Assembly (NCBI RefSeq): GCF_009647655.1
Contig: NZ_WJFD01000001.1
Location: 124,001-188,000, forward strand
Reading direction: 5' to 3'
Source of the DNA: Chitinophaga sp. SYP-B3965
Lineage (GTDB): Bacteria; Bacteroidota; Bacteroidia; Chitinophagales; Chitinophagaceae
DNA: 64,000 nucleotides
The translations under genes were made by a program, and so were the position numbers. This document shows positions 56,815 to 64,000 of this stretch, in pieces; position 1 is the stretch's first letter; each line of letters opens with the position of its first letter. Under the pieces are notes generated by a model. The model was not told the origin of the DNA. It searched no databases and saw only the letters and a list, made by a program, of their open reading frames with translations.

Positions 56815-57769
56815 TGGTGATCCGGTTAACTAATTTCTCGGCAATGGTTTCGGCGATGGGGAAGCCGAGGTATTTTTCGAGCATGCCCCATTCTCCCTGG
56901 GGATTCACTTCCAGGAAAACGTATTTGCCATCCGGCTGCACGATCATGTCTATCGCGCCAAAAGGCAGGTTCAGCAGGCGCATCATGGCATCTATCTTTT
57001 CTGCTGTATCTGCGGGTAACTGGTAAGGTTCCCATTGAATGATGGTGGTGCTATTGGTGCGCCAGTCCGTGGATTCGGGAGCTTTCAGGCTGCCGGTAAA
57101 GATCTCTCCGTCTATATAGGCGATGCGCAGTTCCCGGTCCTTGGGAATATATTCCTGCAGGATCATGGGGCAGGCGGCCAGGGATTCCAGCATGGGCACG
57201 TCTTCTTTGCGCAGGCGGGTGGTGGGGAAGAAGTCGCCGGCGCCATCCATGGTTTTGGAGAGTGCGCCATGCAGTTTCACCACTACGTCGCCATTGTTGG
57301 CGTCATAAAATTTGATGGCATCTTCCGCATGATTGCTGATAATGGTTTGCGGAACATACAGGCCGGCAGCCTGTGCGGCAGCCAGCTGTATGAGTTTATT
57401 ATTGCCAATGCCATGGTCTATGTGCATGGGATTGATCCAGGGCACATCCAGTGCATCGAGGAAGATATGCAGGGAGGTATTGTATTCTTTGATGAAGGCA
57501 GGAACATAAGCCGGGTCCAGGGACGGCGGCACCTGTAGTTTCCAGAGCTTTCTGTACCATACGGCACTCACATCACTGGCGTTCAGCGTTTGCTTCCCGT
57601 GTTGCAGCTGGTATTGCGGACCGTTCTCTGTGAGCCGGTACCGGAGCCGGTAACGCGTGCCGAATTCATCAGAGTTGAAACGGAAACTCGGGTATCCAAG
57701 CTGTTGCAGGCGTTGTTGTACTAACTCTATTGTGTAGGTGTCCTGTGAATGAGTGATGCAAAGAATCAT
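56807..57769 (-). CDS. Graspetide maturase, MvdC/MdnB-like ATP-grasp ligase
   Basis: A 320-residue ATP-grasp ligase, paralogue of the next gene. The ATG at 57769 (MILCITHSQDTYTIELVQQR) is chosen; codons further up cover the hairpin and the precursor gene in another frame and give no sensible protein. Features are AVWYRKLWKL, INPMHIDHGIGNNKLIQLAA, VVVKLHGALSKTM, CPMILQEYIPKDRELRIAYI and LPFGAIDMIVQPDGKYVFLE with VNPQGEWGMLE. In microviridin pathways one ligase makes the two esters and the other the amide. Order and similarity suggest this is the MvdC-like one, but that is tentative. The precursor gene ends 70 bases upstream. Confidence 0.88.
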   Translation of the reverse strand: MILCITHSQDTYTIELVQQRLQQLGYPSFRFNSDEFGTRYRLRYRLTENGPQYQLQHGKQTLNASDVSAVWYRKLWKLQVPPSLDPAYVPAFIKEYNTSLHIFLDALDVPWINPMHIDHGIGNNKLIQLAAAQAAGLYVPQTIISNHAEDAIKFYDANNGDVVVKLHGALSKTMDGAGDFFPTTRLRKEDVPMLESLAACPMILQEYIPKDRELRIAYIDGEIFTGSLKAPESTDWRTNSTTIIQWEPYQLPADTAEKIDAMMRLLNLPFGAIDMIVQPDGKYVFLEVNPQGEWGMLEKYLGFPIAETIAEKLVNRITNE

Positions 57770-57782
57770 GAAGCATGGAAAT

Positions 57783-57814
57783 AAAAAACAAGCAATAGCG
57801 TGTGCCATTGCTTG
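57783..57814 (-). terminator. Hairpin with U-tract between graspetide precursor and ligases
   Basis: CAAGCAATAGC (57789-57799) pairs with GCCATTGCTTG (57804-57814) with one mismatch and a GTGT loop. On the minus strand the stem is followed by TTTTTTAT (57788-57781). It looks like a partial terminator that would give more precursor than ligase message. Confidence 0.75.
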
Positions 57815-57839
57815 CAATGATCGTAGAATGTTTGATGAA

Positions 57840-58010
57840 CTATAACAGCCACCATTCCTCATCCCCATCTGAAGGGTATTTGAGGGTCTGGTCGGGAGCA
57901 TCTGATAATTTGCTCGTCCAGCTGCTTTGTTTTCCCTGGTTCTTTTCAGTTTGCTGTGCTTCCAGGAATTGTGCAAAGAATGGCTTCATTACTTGTTCAT
58001 TGGGCTTCAT
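57840..58010 (-). CDS. Microviridin-type graspetide precursor peptide
   Basis: A 56-residue peptide. The leader has KPFFAQFLEAQ at residues 9-19, which matches the PFFARFLE recognition helix of microviridin leaders. The C-terminal core starts near KLSDAPDQ and contains TLKYPSDGDEEWWLL (42-56). The TxKYPSD block is the microviridin signature; Thr42, Lys44 and Ser47 are the expected donors and Asp48, Asp50, Glu51 and Glu52 the possible acceptors. Compared with microviridin B, the Trp after PSD is Gly and one extra acidic residue is present. The two ATP-grasp ligases follow on the same strand. No double-glycine leader motif is seen, and no dedicated protease, acetyltransferase or transporter lies nearby. 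Microviridins typically inhibit serine proteases, which is an inference here. Confidence 0.93.
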   Translation of the reverse strand: MKPNEQVMKPFFAQFLEAQQTEKNQGKQSSWTSKLSDAPDQTLKYPSDGDEEWWLL

Positions 58011-58395
58011 ACTTGATTGTTTTTTGTTGATGATACAAGATGATACGATAACTAATGGATATGTTTAATGGGAGTAAATGTCTTGATTAAGCTGATTTTC
58101 CAATCTGATATGCTTCATAAAAAGCGGACAATCAAATTAATCTTTTTTGAGGAATTAAACAAATCTAATTACCTGATCTGGTGGCGGTTAATAGAGTATC
58201 ATGGGAAGCTATATACTGACACTATATTACCCATTCTGCCTGACCCAACGTCAACCCTTGGTGAACCCTTAGAGAACCGAACAAGAACCCTTAGAGAGAA
58301 ATGTTTAAATACAGTCATTACTGCATTAAACTGATAGCTTTTTAACTGATCACATTAATTTACTATTTTGCCCCCTGAATTAAATGTAACGCAAC
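58011..58395. other. Divergent intergenic region between graspetide cluster and glycosyltransferase
   Basis: The 385 bases contain the promoter zone of the precursor (minus) and of the glycosyltransferase (plus), and the 11-bp-spaced repeat array at 58242-58297. An 88-codon frame (58068-58334) crosses it but has no recognisable motif and reads through the repeats out of register, so I do not call it a gene. Near 58362-58371 there is TACTATTTTG, a loose -7 box for the glycosyltransferase. Confidence 0.6.
58242..58297 (+). repeat. Tandem 11-bp-spaced AACCCTT-like iterons
   Basis: Units begin at 58242 (GACCCAA), 58253 (AACCCTT), 58264 (AACCCTT), 58275 (AACCGAA) and 58286 (AACCCTT), each exactly 11 bases from the next. 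The longer copy GAACCCTTAGAGA occurs twice (58263-58275 and 58285-58297), 22 bases apart. The spacing equals one helical turn, so all units face the same side of the DNA, as expected of binding sites for an oligomerising regulator. Confidence 0.8.
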
Positions 58396-59517
58396 TTGAA
58401 TATTGGTTTCGATGCTAAGCGGGCTTTTCAAAACCGTACGGGACTGGGCAATTACAGCCGGACGCTGATACGGTCCCTTGGGGAGTACTATCCGCAAAAT
58501 AACTATTTTCTTTTTGCCCCCAAAGAAAAACCGCTGTTCCAGCTGCCAGCCGGTATGCAAACCATCCTGCCGCAAAAGGCGCATCACAGGTGGTTAAAGT
58601 CCGTATGGAGAAGCCGCTGGGTGATCAATGACCTGGTTAGTAATGAGATTGACCTGTATCATGGCCTGAGCGCAGAACTGCCATTTGGGATCACCAACAG
58701 CGGTGTGCAGAGTGTAGTGACCATACATGACCTGATCTTTGAACGTTACCCTGAACAATACAATCCCATTGATGTGTACACCTATCGCAAAAAGGCCCAA
58801 TACGCCTGTAAACATGCGGATAAGGTGATTGCCATCAGCGAACAGACCAAACGGGACCTCATTGAATATTATCATACACCGGAGAACCGCATCAAGGTGT
58901 GTTATCAGAGCTGCGATCCCTCTTTCGAAAAACAATGTACAAAAGAGGAGATTAACAGCATGCTGGCTGCGTATCAGCTTCCATCGTCTTACTTCCTCTA
59001 TGTAGGTTCTGTGATAGAACGGAAAAACCTGTTAGGTATCGCAAAAGCCATGCGCCTGCTGAAAGGGAAGCTGGACATACCCCTGGTGGTATTGGGCGAT
59101 GGGGATAAATATAAGGATGAGGTAAAGGCCTTCCTGCAAAAAGAAGGAATGGCCGCACAACTCATCTGGCTAAACGAAGTAGCGAAATTCTCCTTTAAAG
59201 ACCTTCCTGCCTTATACCAGGGTGCCCTAGCGCTGGTATACCCCTCTATTTTTGAGGGTTTTGGCATTCCCATCCTGGAAGCACTCTGGAGCCGCACACC
59301 GGTGATCACTTCCGATGTATCCTGTTTCCAGGAAACAGCAGGAGATGCGGCCCTATATATTAATCCTTATCTGCCGGCCACAATAGCAGAGGCCATGGAA
59401 AGGCTGGCGATTGATCGTACCTTTGCAGCTGGTATGCAGGAAAAGGGCCTGCAGCACGCACAACAATTCACCCTGGATAAATGTGCCGCCGCTGTTATGC
59501 AGGTGTACCAGTCTTAA
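58396..59517 (+). CDS. Glycosyltransferase of the GT4 (group 1) type
   Basis: A 373-residue GT-B glycosyltransferase. The start is TTG at 58396 (an upstream ATG is followed at once by a stop). The N-terminus MNIGFDAKRAFQNRTGLGNY is typical of family-1 transferases, the acceptor domain includes LYHGLSAELPFG, and the donor domain has YVGSVIERKNLLGIAKAMRL and the EX7E-type segment YPSIFEGFGIPILEALWSRT. Its acceptor is unknown. The Sua5-like gene starts 16 bases downstream, so the two are likely cotranscribed. Confidence 0.9.
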   Translation: MNIGFDAKRAFQNRTGLGNYSRTLIRSLGEYYPQNNYFLFAPKEKPLFQLPAGMQTILPQKAHHRWLKSVWRSRWVINDLVSNEIDLYHGLSAELPFGITNSGVQSVVTIHDLIFERYPEQYNPIDVYTYRKKAQYACKHADKVIAISEQTKRDLIEYYHTPENRIKVCYQSCDPSFEKQCTKEEINSMLAAYQLPSSYFLYVGSVIERKNLLGIAKAMRLLKGKLDIPLVVLGDGDKYKDEVKAFLQKEGMAAQLIWLNEVAKFSFKDLPALYQGALALVYPSIFEGFGIPILEALWSRTPVITSDVSCFQETAGDAALYINPYLPATIAEAMERLAIDRTFAAGMQEKGLQHAQQFTLDKCAAAVMQVYQS

Positions 59518-59533
59518 ACTTACAACGTACATT

Positions 59534-60106
59534 ATGTCTGAATTCGAAGAAGATCTCGTTCAAAGTCTGGCCACACTCCGTTCCGGTGGCATCATCCTTT
59601 ATCCTACAGATACTATCTGGGGGATCGGTTGTGATGCTACAGACGAAGCGGCTGTAAAACGCATTTTTGATCTCAAGCAGCGGAGTGAATCCAAAAGCCT
59701 GGTGATCCTGGTGGCGGACGTACGGGAGCTGGTTAAATATTTATCAACGCCTCCGCCGGATATTGCAGATACCATTGCGGCATTTGACCGGCCTACCACA
59801 GTGATCTATGAAGGCGCACTTCACCTCGCCCCGAATGTGATCGCGGAGGATGGTACGGTAGCTATCCGGGTGGTGAAAGAGCCTTTTTGCCGTCACCTGA
59901 TCAAAAGGTTCAGAAAACCGATCGTTTCCACCTCGGCCAATATCAGCGGGGCGCCTGCTCCCGCCACCTTCCTGGATATCACAGATGAAATAAGGCAGGG
60001 AGTAGATTCCACGGTAGCTTACCGGCAGCATGAGATTGCCATCCGGCAACCCTCGCGGATCGTGCGTATCCTGCCAGACGGAAAGCTGGAAATAGTGAGA
60101 AATTGA
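59534..60106 (+). CDS. L-threonylcarbamoyladenylate synthase (Sua5/YwlC/YrdC)
   Basis: A 190-residue YrdC-domain protein that makes threonylcarbamoyl-AMP for the t6A modification at position 37 of ANN-decoding tRNAs. The ATG at 59534 is chosen; an earlier in-frame start would lie inside the glycosyltransferase gene. Visible motifs are ILYPTDTIWGIGCDA, KRIFDLKQRSESKSLVILV, VAIRVVKEPFCRHLI and STSANISGAPAP. It has no C-terminal Sua5 extension, so it is of the short YrdC/YwlC form. It is followed by two more tRNA-maturation genes. Confidence 0.93.
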   Translation: MSEFEEDLVQSLATLRSGGIILYPTDTIWGIGCDATDEAAVKRIFDLKQRSESKSLVILVADVRELVKYLSTPPPDIADTIAAFDRPTTVIYEGALHLAPNVIAEDGTVAIRVVKEPFCRHLIKRFRKPIVSTSANISGAPAPATFLDITDEIRQGVDSTVAYRQHEIAIRQPSRIVRILPDGKLEIVRN

Positions 60107-60138
60107 CCTTTGGGCGGGAGGAATAAATCTGAATTGAG

Positions 60139-60146
60139 TACTTTTG
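60139..60146 (+). promoter_or_regulatory. -7 box for the CCA-adding enzyme gene
   Basis: TACTTTTG matches TAnnTTTG exactly and is followed by CGCC, 24 bases before the ATG. A TTTG at 60109-60112 could be the -33 element, though the spacing of 26 bases is longer than usual. Confidence 0.55.
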
Positions 60147-60169
60147 CGCCTTAAACCAGTAGATAGTAT

Positions 60170-61588
60170 ATGCAGATTCCCTGTACAACACGGGAAAAGG
60201 AGTTATTCGATAACGTGGCATTAGCAGCACGCCAGCTTGGCGTTCCCTGTTACCTCATCGGTGGTTTTGTCCGGGACAAACTGCTGAACAGGAACACCAA
60301 AGATATGGATATCGTTTGCGTGGGAGATGGTATTGCTCTCGCGCACCGGGTGGCAGCCTTGCTGGACCCCTCACTTAAAGTGAACTTTTTCAAGACTTAT
60401 GGTACCGCCCAGATCCGTCATAAGGACCTGGAGATAGAATTTGTAGGCGCCCGTAAGGAAAGCTACCGCCAGCATTCCCGCAACCCTGAAGTGGAGCCGG
60501 GGAGCCTGGAGGATGATCAGCTGCGCCGGGATTTTACCATTAACGCACTGGCTATCAGCCTGAATGAAGCCGATTTTGGCACCCTGCTGGACCCCTTCAA
60601 CGGAAGAGAGGATATGGCTAACAAGCTGATCCGCACGCCTTTAGATCCGGCTCAGACCTTCAGTGACGATCCATTACGCATGATGCGGGCTATCCGCTTC
60701 GCCTCCCAGCTGCATTTCACCATTGTGCCTGAAACATTGCAGGCCATCCGGGAGAATGCGGACAGGATCAAGATCATCACCCAGGAGCGGATCACGGATG
60801 AATTAAATAAGATCATGTTATCTTCTAAACCCTCTGTAGGTTTAGACCTTTTATATCAAACCGGCCTGTTGAAGATCATTTTCCCCCAGATGGTAGACCT
60901 GGTGGGGGTAGAAATGCAGGAAGGAAAGGGGCATAAAGATAATTTCTACCATACGCTCCAGGTAATTGACAATATTTCCCGGCATACAAAGGACCTCTGG
61001 TTACGTTGGGCAGCATTATTGCATGATATTGGCAAACCGGCTACCAAGAGATTTGAAGAAGGACATGGCTGGACGTTCCATGGGCATGATGCGGTAGGCG
61101 GCAAAATGGTGCCCCGCATTTTTGCAAGGCTCAAATTACCGCAGCACGATAAAATGCGGCTGGTAAGGAAGCTGGTGGAATTGCACCTGAGGCCCATCAG
61201 CCTTACCAAGGAAAACATAACAGATTCGGCTATACGGCGCCTGCTGTTTGATGCAGGGGATGATCTGGAAGCACTGATGATGTTGTGTGATGCGGATATC
61301 ACTTCCAAGAATAAAGCGAAAGTTAAACGCTATCTTGAGAATTTTGAAATGGTGCGGGAGCGTTTGAAAGAAGTGGAAGAAAGCGACCGTATCCGTAACT
61401 GGCAGCCTCCCATTACGGGTGAAATGATCATGGAGATCTTTGATCTCAAACCCGGAAGAATGGTGGGCGATCTGAAAAGTGCGATCCGGGAAGCCATCCT
61501 GGATGGGGAGATCCCAAACAGTTATGAGGCGGCTTATCAATATATGTTGCAGAAGGCCAAAGAACTAGACTTGACGCCTGTTAAATAA
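60170..61588 (+). CDS. CCA-adding tRNA nucleotidyltransferase with HD domain
   Basis: A 472-residue class II nucleotidyltransferase that builds or repairs the 3' CCA of tRNAs. The head domain has [12 protein letters not shown] and the two catalytic aspartates in [39 protein letters not shown] and [12 protein letters not shown] follow, the last being the base-recognition region. A C-terminal HD domain ([24 protein letters not shown]) suggests an additional phosphohydrolase activity, as in E. coli Cca. A poly(A) polymerase function cannot be excluded by sequence. Confidence 0.94.
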   Translation: MQIPCTTREKELFDNVALAARQLGVPCYLIGGFVRDKLLNRNTKDMDIVCVGDGIALAHRVAALLDPSLKVNFFKTYGTAQIRHKDLEIEFVGARKESYRQHSRNPEVEPGSLEDDQLRRDFTINALAISLNEADFGTLLDPFNGREDMANKLIRTPLDPAQTFSDDPLRMMRAIRFASQLHFTIVPETLQAIRENADRIKIITQERITDELNKIMLSSKPSVGLDLLYQTGLLKIIFPQMVDLVGVEMQEGKGHKDNFYHTLQVIDNISRHTKDLWLRWAALLHDIGKPATKRFEEGHGWTFHGHDAVGGKMVPRIFARLKLPQHDKMRLVRKLVELHLRPISLTKENITDSAIRRLLFDAGDDLEALMMLCDADITSKNKAKVKRYLENFEMVRERLKEVEESDRIRNWQPPITGEMIMEIFDLKPGRMVGDLKSAIREAILDGEIPNSYEAAYQYMLQKAKELDLTPVK

Positions 61589-61622
61589 TTTGGTAATTTT
61601 ACAGCACGTTTAATTTAATCAT

Positions 61623-62201
61623 ATGCCGGTATTGAAGTTCAGAGTTTACTGGGAGGAAGATGAGAGTGTCTATAGGGACATTGTGGTAAAGCCTACCCAG
61701 AATTTTTTACAGTTCCATCAGGCCATTTTAGTGGCATATGAGTTTGACTCCAAACATAAAGCTACTTTTTTCCGTAGTAACGACAACTGGCAGCGTGGCC
61801 GCGAGATCATCCTGGAAGAGGATGGGCAGCAACGCAAAGTAGCGCCGTTACTGATGCCGGAAACCGCCATTGGTGCAATGGTGAGGGATCCCAATCAAAA
61901 ATTCATCTACCTCTATGACTATGCCAAGAACTGGACGTTCCTGGTAGAGCTCATTGCTGTAGCCAAAGAAGAAAGCACCAAACTCAGCTACCCCGCCTGC
62001 GTGCGGAAAGAAGGGCTCGCTCCGAGCCAATACGGTACCAAAGGCCTCATCGGCGATAAGCTGGTTGAAATGGAAGAGAAATATGACCTCAACCGGGAAG
62101 GTATGCCGGTAGACGGTTATAGTGAAGAAGGAGAAGAAACCGGCGAACGTGAGGAAGATGGTGCAGAAGAAAACGGCGCTGAGGAAGAAAACCTGTTCTA
62201 A
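61623..62201 (+). CDS. pRiA4b ORF-3-like protein of unknown function
   Basis: A 192-residue protein of the plasmid pRiA4b ORF-3-like family (KFRVYWEEDESVYRDIVVKP, FLQFHQAILVAYEFDSKHKA, FIYLYDYAKNWTFLVELIAV). A C-terminal tail very rich in Glu and Gly begins near residue 165 (EEGEETGEREEDGAEENG). The family is also found as passenger or stand-alone genes, and its function is unknown. Here it lies between the CCA-transferase and miaA genes, 34 bases after the first and 10 before the second, in a cluster otherwise devoted to tRNA maturation. No sign of a mobile element is seen. Confidence 0.8.
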   Translation: MPVLKFRVYWEEDESVYRDIVVKPTQNFLQFHQAILVAYEFDSKHKATFFRSNDNWQRGREIILEEDGQQRKVAPLLMPETAIGAMVRDPNQKFIYLYDYAKNWTFLVELIAVAKEESTKLSYPACVRKEGLAPSQYGTKGLIGDKLVEMEEKYDLNREGMPVDGYSEEGEETGEREEDGAEENGAEEENLF

Positions 62202-62211
62202 AATCCAATGA

Positions 62212-63111
62212 TTGAAAAATACGGTTGTTGTACTGGCCGGCCCTACGGCTGCAGGTAAAACTGCGTTGGCTATACGAATAGCACAGCAGTTGGGTACGGA
62301 GATCATTTCCGCCGATTCCCGCCAGTGCTACCGGGAATTGAGCATTGGCACCGCCAAACCAACAGCAGCTGAACTATCTGCTGTTCCACATTACTTTATT
62401 GATTCTCATTCCATCCGGGAAGAAGTGAATGCCGCTATGTATGAGCAATTAGCTTTGCAATACACGGCGGAGATCTTTTCCAAACACCCGGTTGCCATTG
62501 TTGCCGGTGGCACGGGCCTGTATATCAGGGCTTTCCTGGAAGGCATGGATCAGATACCTCCTGTTCCTGATGCCATCAGGGCTTCCGTTCGGGAAAACTA
62601 TGCTGCTAATGGCTTAGCCTGGTTGCAGGAAACCCTTCAGCAAAGAGATCCTTCTTTTTATGCTACAGCGGAAACACAGAACCCGCAACGCCTGATGCGC
62701 GCATTGGAAGTATTGGAAGCTACGGGGCAATCTATCAGCACATTCAGGACCGCTACACCACGCAACCGTGATTTCAGGGTCATTAAGATAGGGGTACAAT
62801 TGCCGAAAGAATTATTGCATGAGAACATTGTAAAACGGGTAGATGCGATGATGGCAGCCGGGTTGGTGGATGAAGCTGCCTCTGTAAAGGAATACCGTCA
62901 CCACAATGCTTTGCAGACGGTGGGGTACACAGAGATCTTCGATTATTTTGATGGAAAACTGCGGATAGCAGAAGCGGCGGAAGCGATCAAGATACACACG
63001 AGGCAATATGCCAAACGCCAGCTCACATGGTTCAGGAGGGATAGGGAAATGCAGTGGTTTGATGCAAGGGAAGGAGATGAGGTGATGAAGTGGCTGGAGC
63101 AACAGTTATAA
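62212..63111 (+). CDS. miaA: tRNA dimethylallyltransferase
   Basis: A 299-residue MiaA, which transfers the dimethylallyl group to N6 of A37 in tRNAs that read UNN codons. The start is TTG at 62212, giving MKNTVVVLAGPTAAGKTALA; an ATG at 62208 is out of frame. Motifs: P-loop GPTAAGKT, SADSRQCYRELSIGTAKPT, GGTGLYIRAFLEGMD and, near the end, RQYAKRQLTWFRRD. It closes the tRNA-maturation group that begins with the Sua5-like gene. Confidence 0.96.
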   Translation: MKNTVVVLAGPTAAGKTALAIRIAQQLGTEIISADSRQCYRELSIGTAKPTAAELSAVPHYFIDSHSIREEVNAAMYEQLALQYTAEIFSKHPVAIVAGGTGLYIRAFLEGMDQIPPVPDAIRASVRENYAANGLAWLQETLQQRDPSFYATAETQNPQRLMRALEVLEATGQSISTFRTATPRNRDFRVIKIGVQLPKELLHENIVKRVDAMMAAGLVDEAASVKEYRHHNALQTVGYTEIFDYFDGKLRIAEAAEAIKIHTRQYAKRQLTWFRRDREMQWFDAREGDEVMKWLEQQL

Positions 63112-63267
63112 AGAAGAAAGGAAAGCAACAGGCATAACAAAGAACAGGCAAAAAGAACGGGCACATAAAAACAATCATAAAAAACGCAACAAAGAACGCT
63201 GCATAAAAAATACCCTTTCAAAAAGAAAAATACTCCGCCCTTTGCTGCGCGGCAAACCCTCTGCATA

Positions 63268-63303
63268 AAAAAAGGAAGGAGCCTTACGCTCCTTCCTTTT
63301 TTG
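63268..63303. terminator. Bidirectional terminator between miaA and the porin gene
   Basis: AAAAAAGGAAGGAGC and GCTCCTTCCTTTTTT form a perfect stem with a CTTAC loop, with A-runs on the left and T-runs on the right. The 150 bases before it (63112-63260) are A-rich and hold no gene that I can support. Confidence 0.93.
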
Positions 63304-63323
63304 TATCGTTGGAATTTATATAA

Positions 63324-64000
63324 TTAAAACTTGAAACCTACGGTCATCACAACAGAGCCGGTAGTACCGTTCACTGTTGCAGGTGCAATCTTAGAGCCTG
63401 CCAGTGAATAAGGAAGATATTCATCTTTCGCCATGGTATGTACGTAGGTAAGGTCTGCAAAGAAACCTTTGTTACGATATCCCAGGCCACCACTGATCTT
63501 TGTAGTGCTGGCATCCACATCTGAATTCTGATAAGGACTGCCATAATAAGCAAACCCTGCACGAACAGCCAGTACATTGAATTTCAATTCACCACCAACC
63601 CTGATGTTCACGGCACCTTTGTAAAGGTTATCAATGGAGTTGTTCAGTTGCTTTGCAAATTCTTTATCTCCTTCTGTGCCTTTATTAAAGCGGTATTTGG
63701 AAGAAGCATAATCCACATATTCCACATCTGCGGTAATGAATCCATGTTGCTGTTTTACATCCGGATCGGTACCAAAGATGTAAGAGAAGCTACCCATGGC
63801 ACGCCATGGTGTTTGCAGGCTGTATTCATATTCTACAGGTAAACCATCGGTTAGTTCTTCTGTATCCTGGTAACGCTCACTTTGTCCGTCCGGCTGATAG
63901 CCTTCCGTATCCACCTGTACCCTGGCAGTGGATGCATCGGACATGCCGTACCAGGTAGGCGTATGGAATGCAGCACCTAAACGCACATTGGGGATGGGGC
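63324..64000 (-). CDS. OmpP1/FadL-family outer membrane transporter, 3' part only
   Basis: The frame is open to the window edge, so the gene starts beyond base 64000; only the last 225 codons are visible. The fragment reads PIPNVRLGAAFHTPTWYGM at its start and then alternates short beta strands (FITADVEYVDYASSKYRF, LAVRAGFAYYGSPY, FFADLTYVHTM), ending in VMTVGFKF with a terminal Phe typical of outer membrane beta-barrels. This is the C-terminal half of a FadL/TodX-like hydrophobic compound channel. An internal GTG at 63986 is not the true start. Confidence 0.82.
   Translation of the reverse strand, partial: PIPNVRLGAAFHTPTWYGMSDASTARVQVDTEGYQPDGQSERYQDTEELTDGLPVEYEYSLQTPWRAMGSFSYIFGTDPDVKQQHGFITADVEYVDYASSKYRFNKGTEGDKEFAKQLNNSIDNLYKGAVNIRVGGELKFNVLAVRAGFAYYGSPYQNSDVDASTTKISGGLGYRNKGFFADLTYVHTMAKDEYLPYSLAGSKIAPATVNGTTGSVVMTVGFKF

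Noticed and set aside
57802-58068. Plus-strand open frame opposite the graspetide precursor
   Set aside because: The minus strand encodes a peptide with clear microviridin leader and core motifs; the plus frame is its shadow.
58068-58334. 88-codon open frame between the graspetide precursor and the glycosyltransferase
   Set aside because: No motif, no good start context, and it runs through 11-bp repeats that do not keep its frame.
61623-62201. Mobile element origin of the pRiA4b-like gene
   Set aside because: No transposase, inverted ends or target duplications are visible, and it is tightly packed between housekeeping genes.
63112-63267. Possible small gene in the A-rich region after miaA
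   Set aside because: Low complexity, no start with a plausible frame, and no recognisable peptide.

Overview
The window looks like chromosome from a soil- or plant-type Bacteroidota, most likely a Chitinophaga-like member of the Chitinophagaceae. I infer this from four SusC/SusD pairs, FecI/FecR-type sigma/anti-sigma couples, a propeller sensor kinase with an AraC-type response regulator, a GldA/GldFG-like ABC system, frequent TTG starts and Bacteroidota-type -7 boxes (TAnnTTTG). I see no phage, insertion sequence or CRISPR array.

Layout. 1-783: end of a PHP/CehA-like metallohydrolase. 1111-11978: SusC/SusD pair, a redoxin-like protein plus a cytochrome c/copper monooxygenase-like protein, a ROK regulator and a secreted alpha/beta hydrolase. 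12078-20184: ECF sigma, FecR anti-sigma, STN-containing SusC, SusD and a metallohydrolase-like lipoprotein that seems to lack its zinc motif. 20301-26196: ABC ATPase, fused GldF/GldG-type protein and two tandem MutS-like ATPases, all packed as one operon. 26328-27830: serine hydrolase. 27884-44191: a polysaccharide utilisation locus with an IPT/NHL lipoprotein, SusC, SusD, a DUF1735/DUF4361 lipoprotein, a hybrid-type regulator split into two convergent overlapping genes, a GH92 alpha-mannosidase and a DUF4965 glutaminase-like protein. 44475-53994: a second locus with ECF sigma, FecR, STN-SusC, SusD, GH20 hexosaminidase and an EEP-family phosphatase/nuclease. 54097-64000: DUF1826 protein, tRNA-Leu(CAG), dapD, a graspetide cluster, a glycosyltransferase, the tRNA-maturation genes Sua5, CCA transferase and miaA with a pRiA4b-like protein among them, and the end of a FadL-like porin.

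Most notable is a 56-codon gene at 57840-58010 (minus) that encodes a microviridin-type graspetide precursor. It has a PFFAQFLE leader motif and a TLKYPSD core ending in acidic residues and tryptophans. It lies directly upstream of two overlapping ATP-grasp ligases, with a terminator-like hairpin between precursor and ligases. On its far side is an array of about five 11-bp-spaced AACCCTT-like repeats.

How the parts fit. Both STN-containing SusC receptors sit behind their own sigma/FecR pair, which fits trans-envelope signalling. The two SusC proteins without STN lie near other regulators (ROK; split two-component system). GH92 and GH20 in adjacent loci suggest use of mannose- and GlcNAc-containing glycans such as N-glycans or fungal wall material. 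All functional statements are inferred from sequence motifs; no searches were run.
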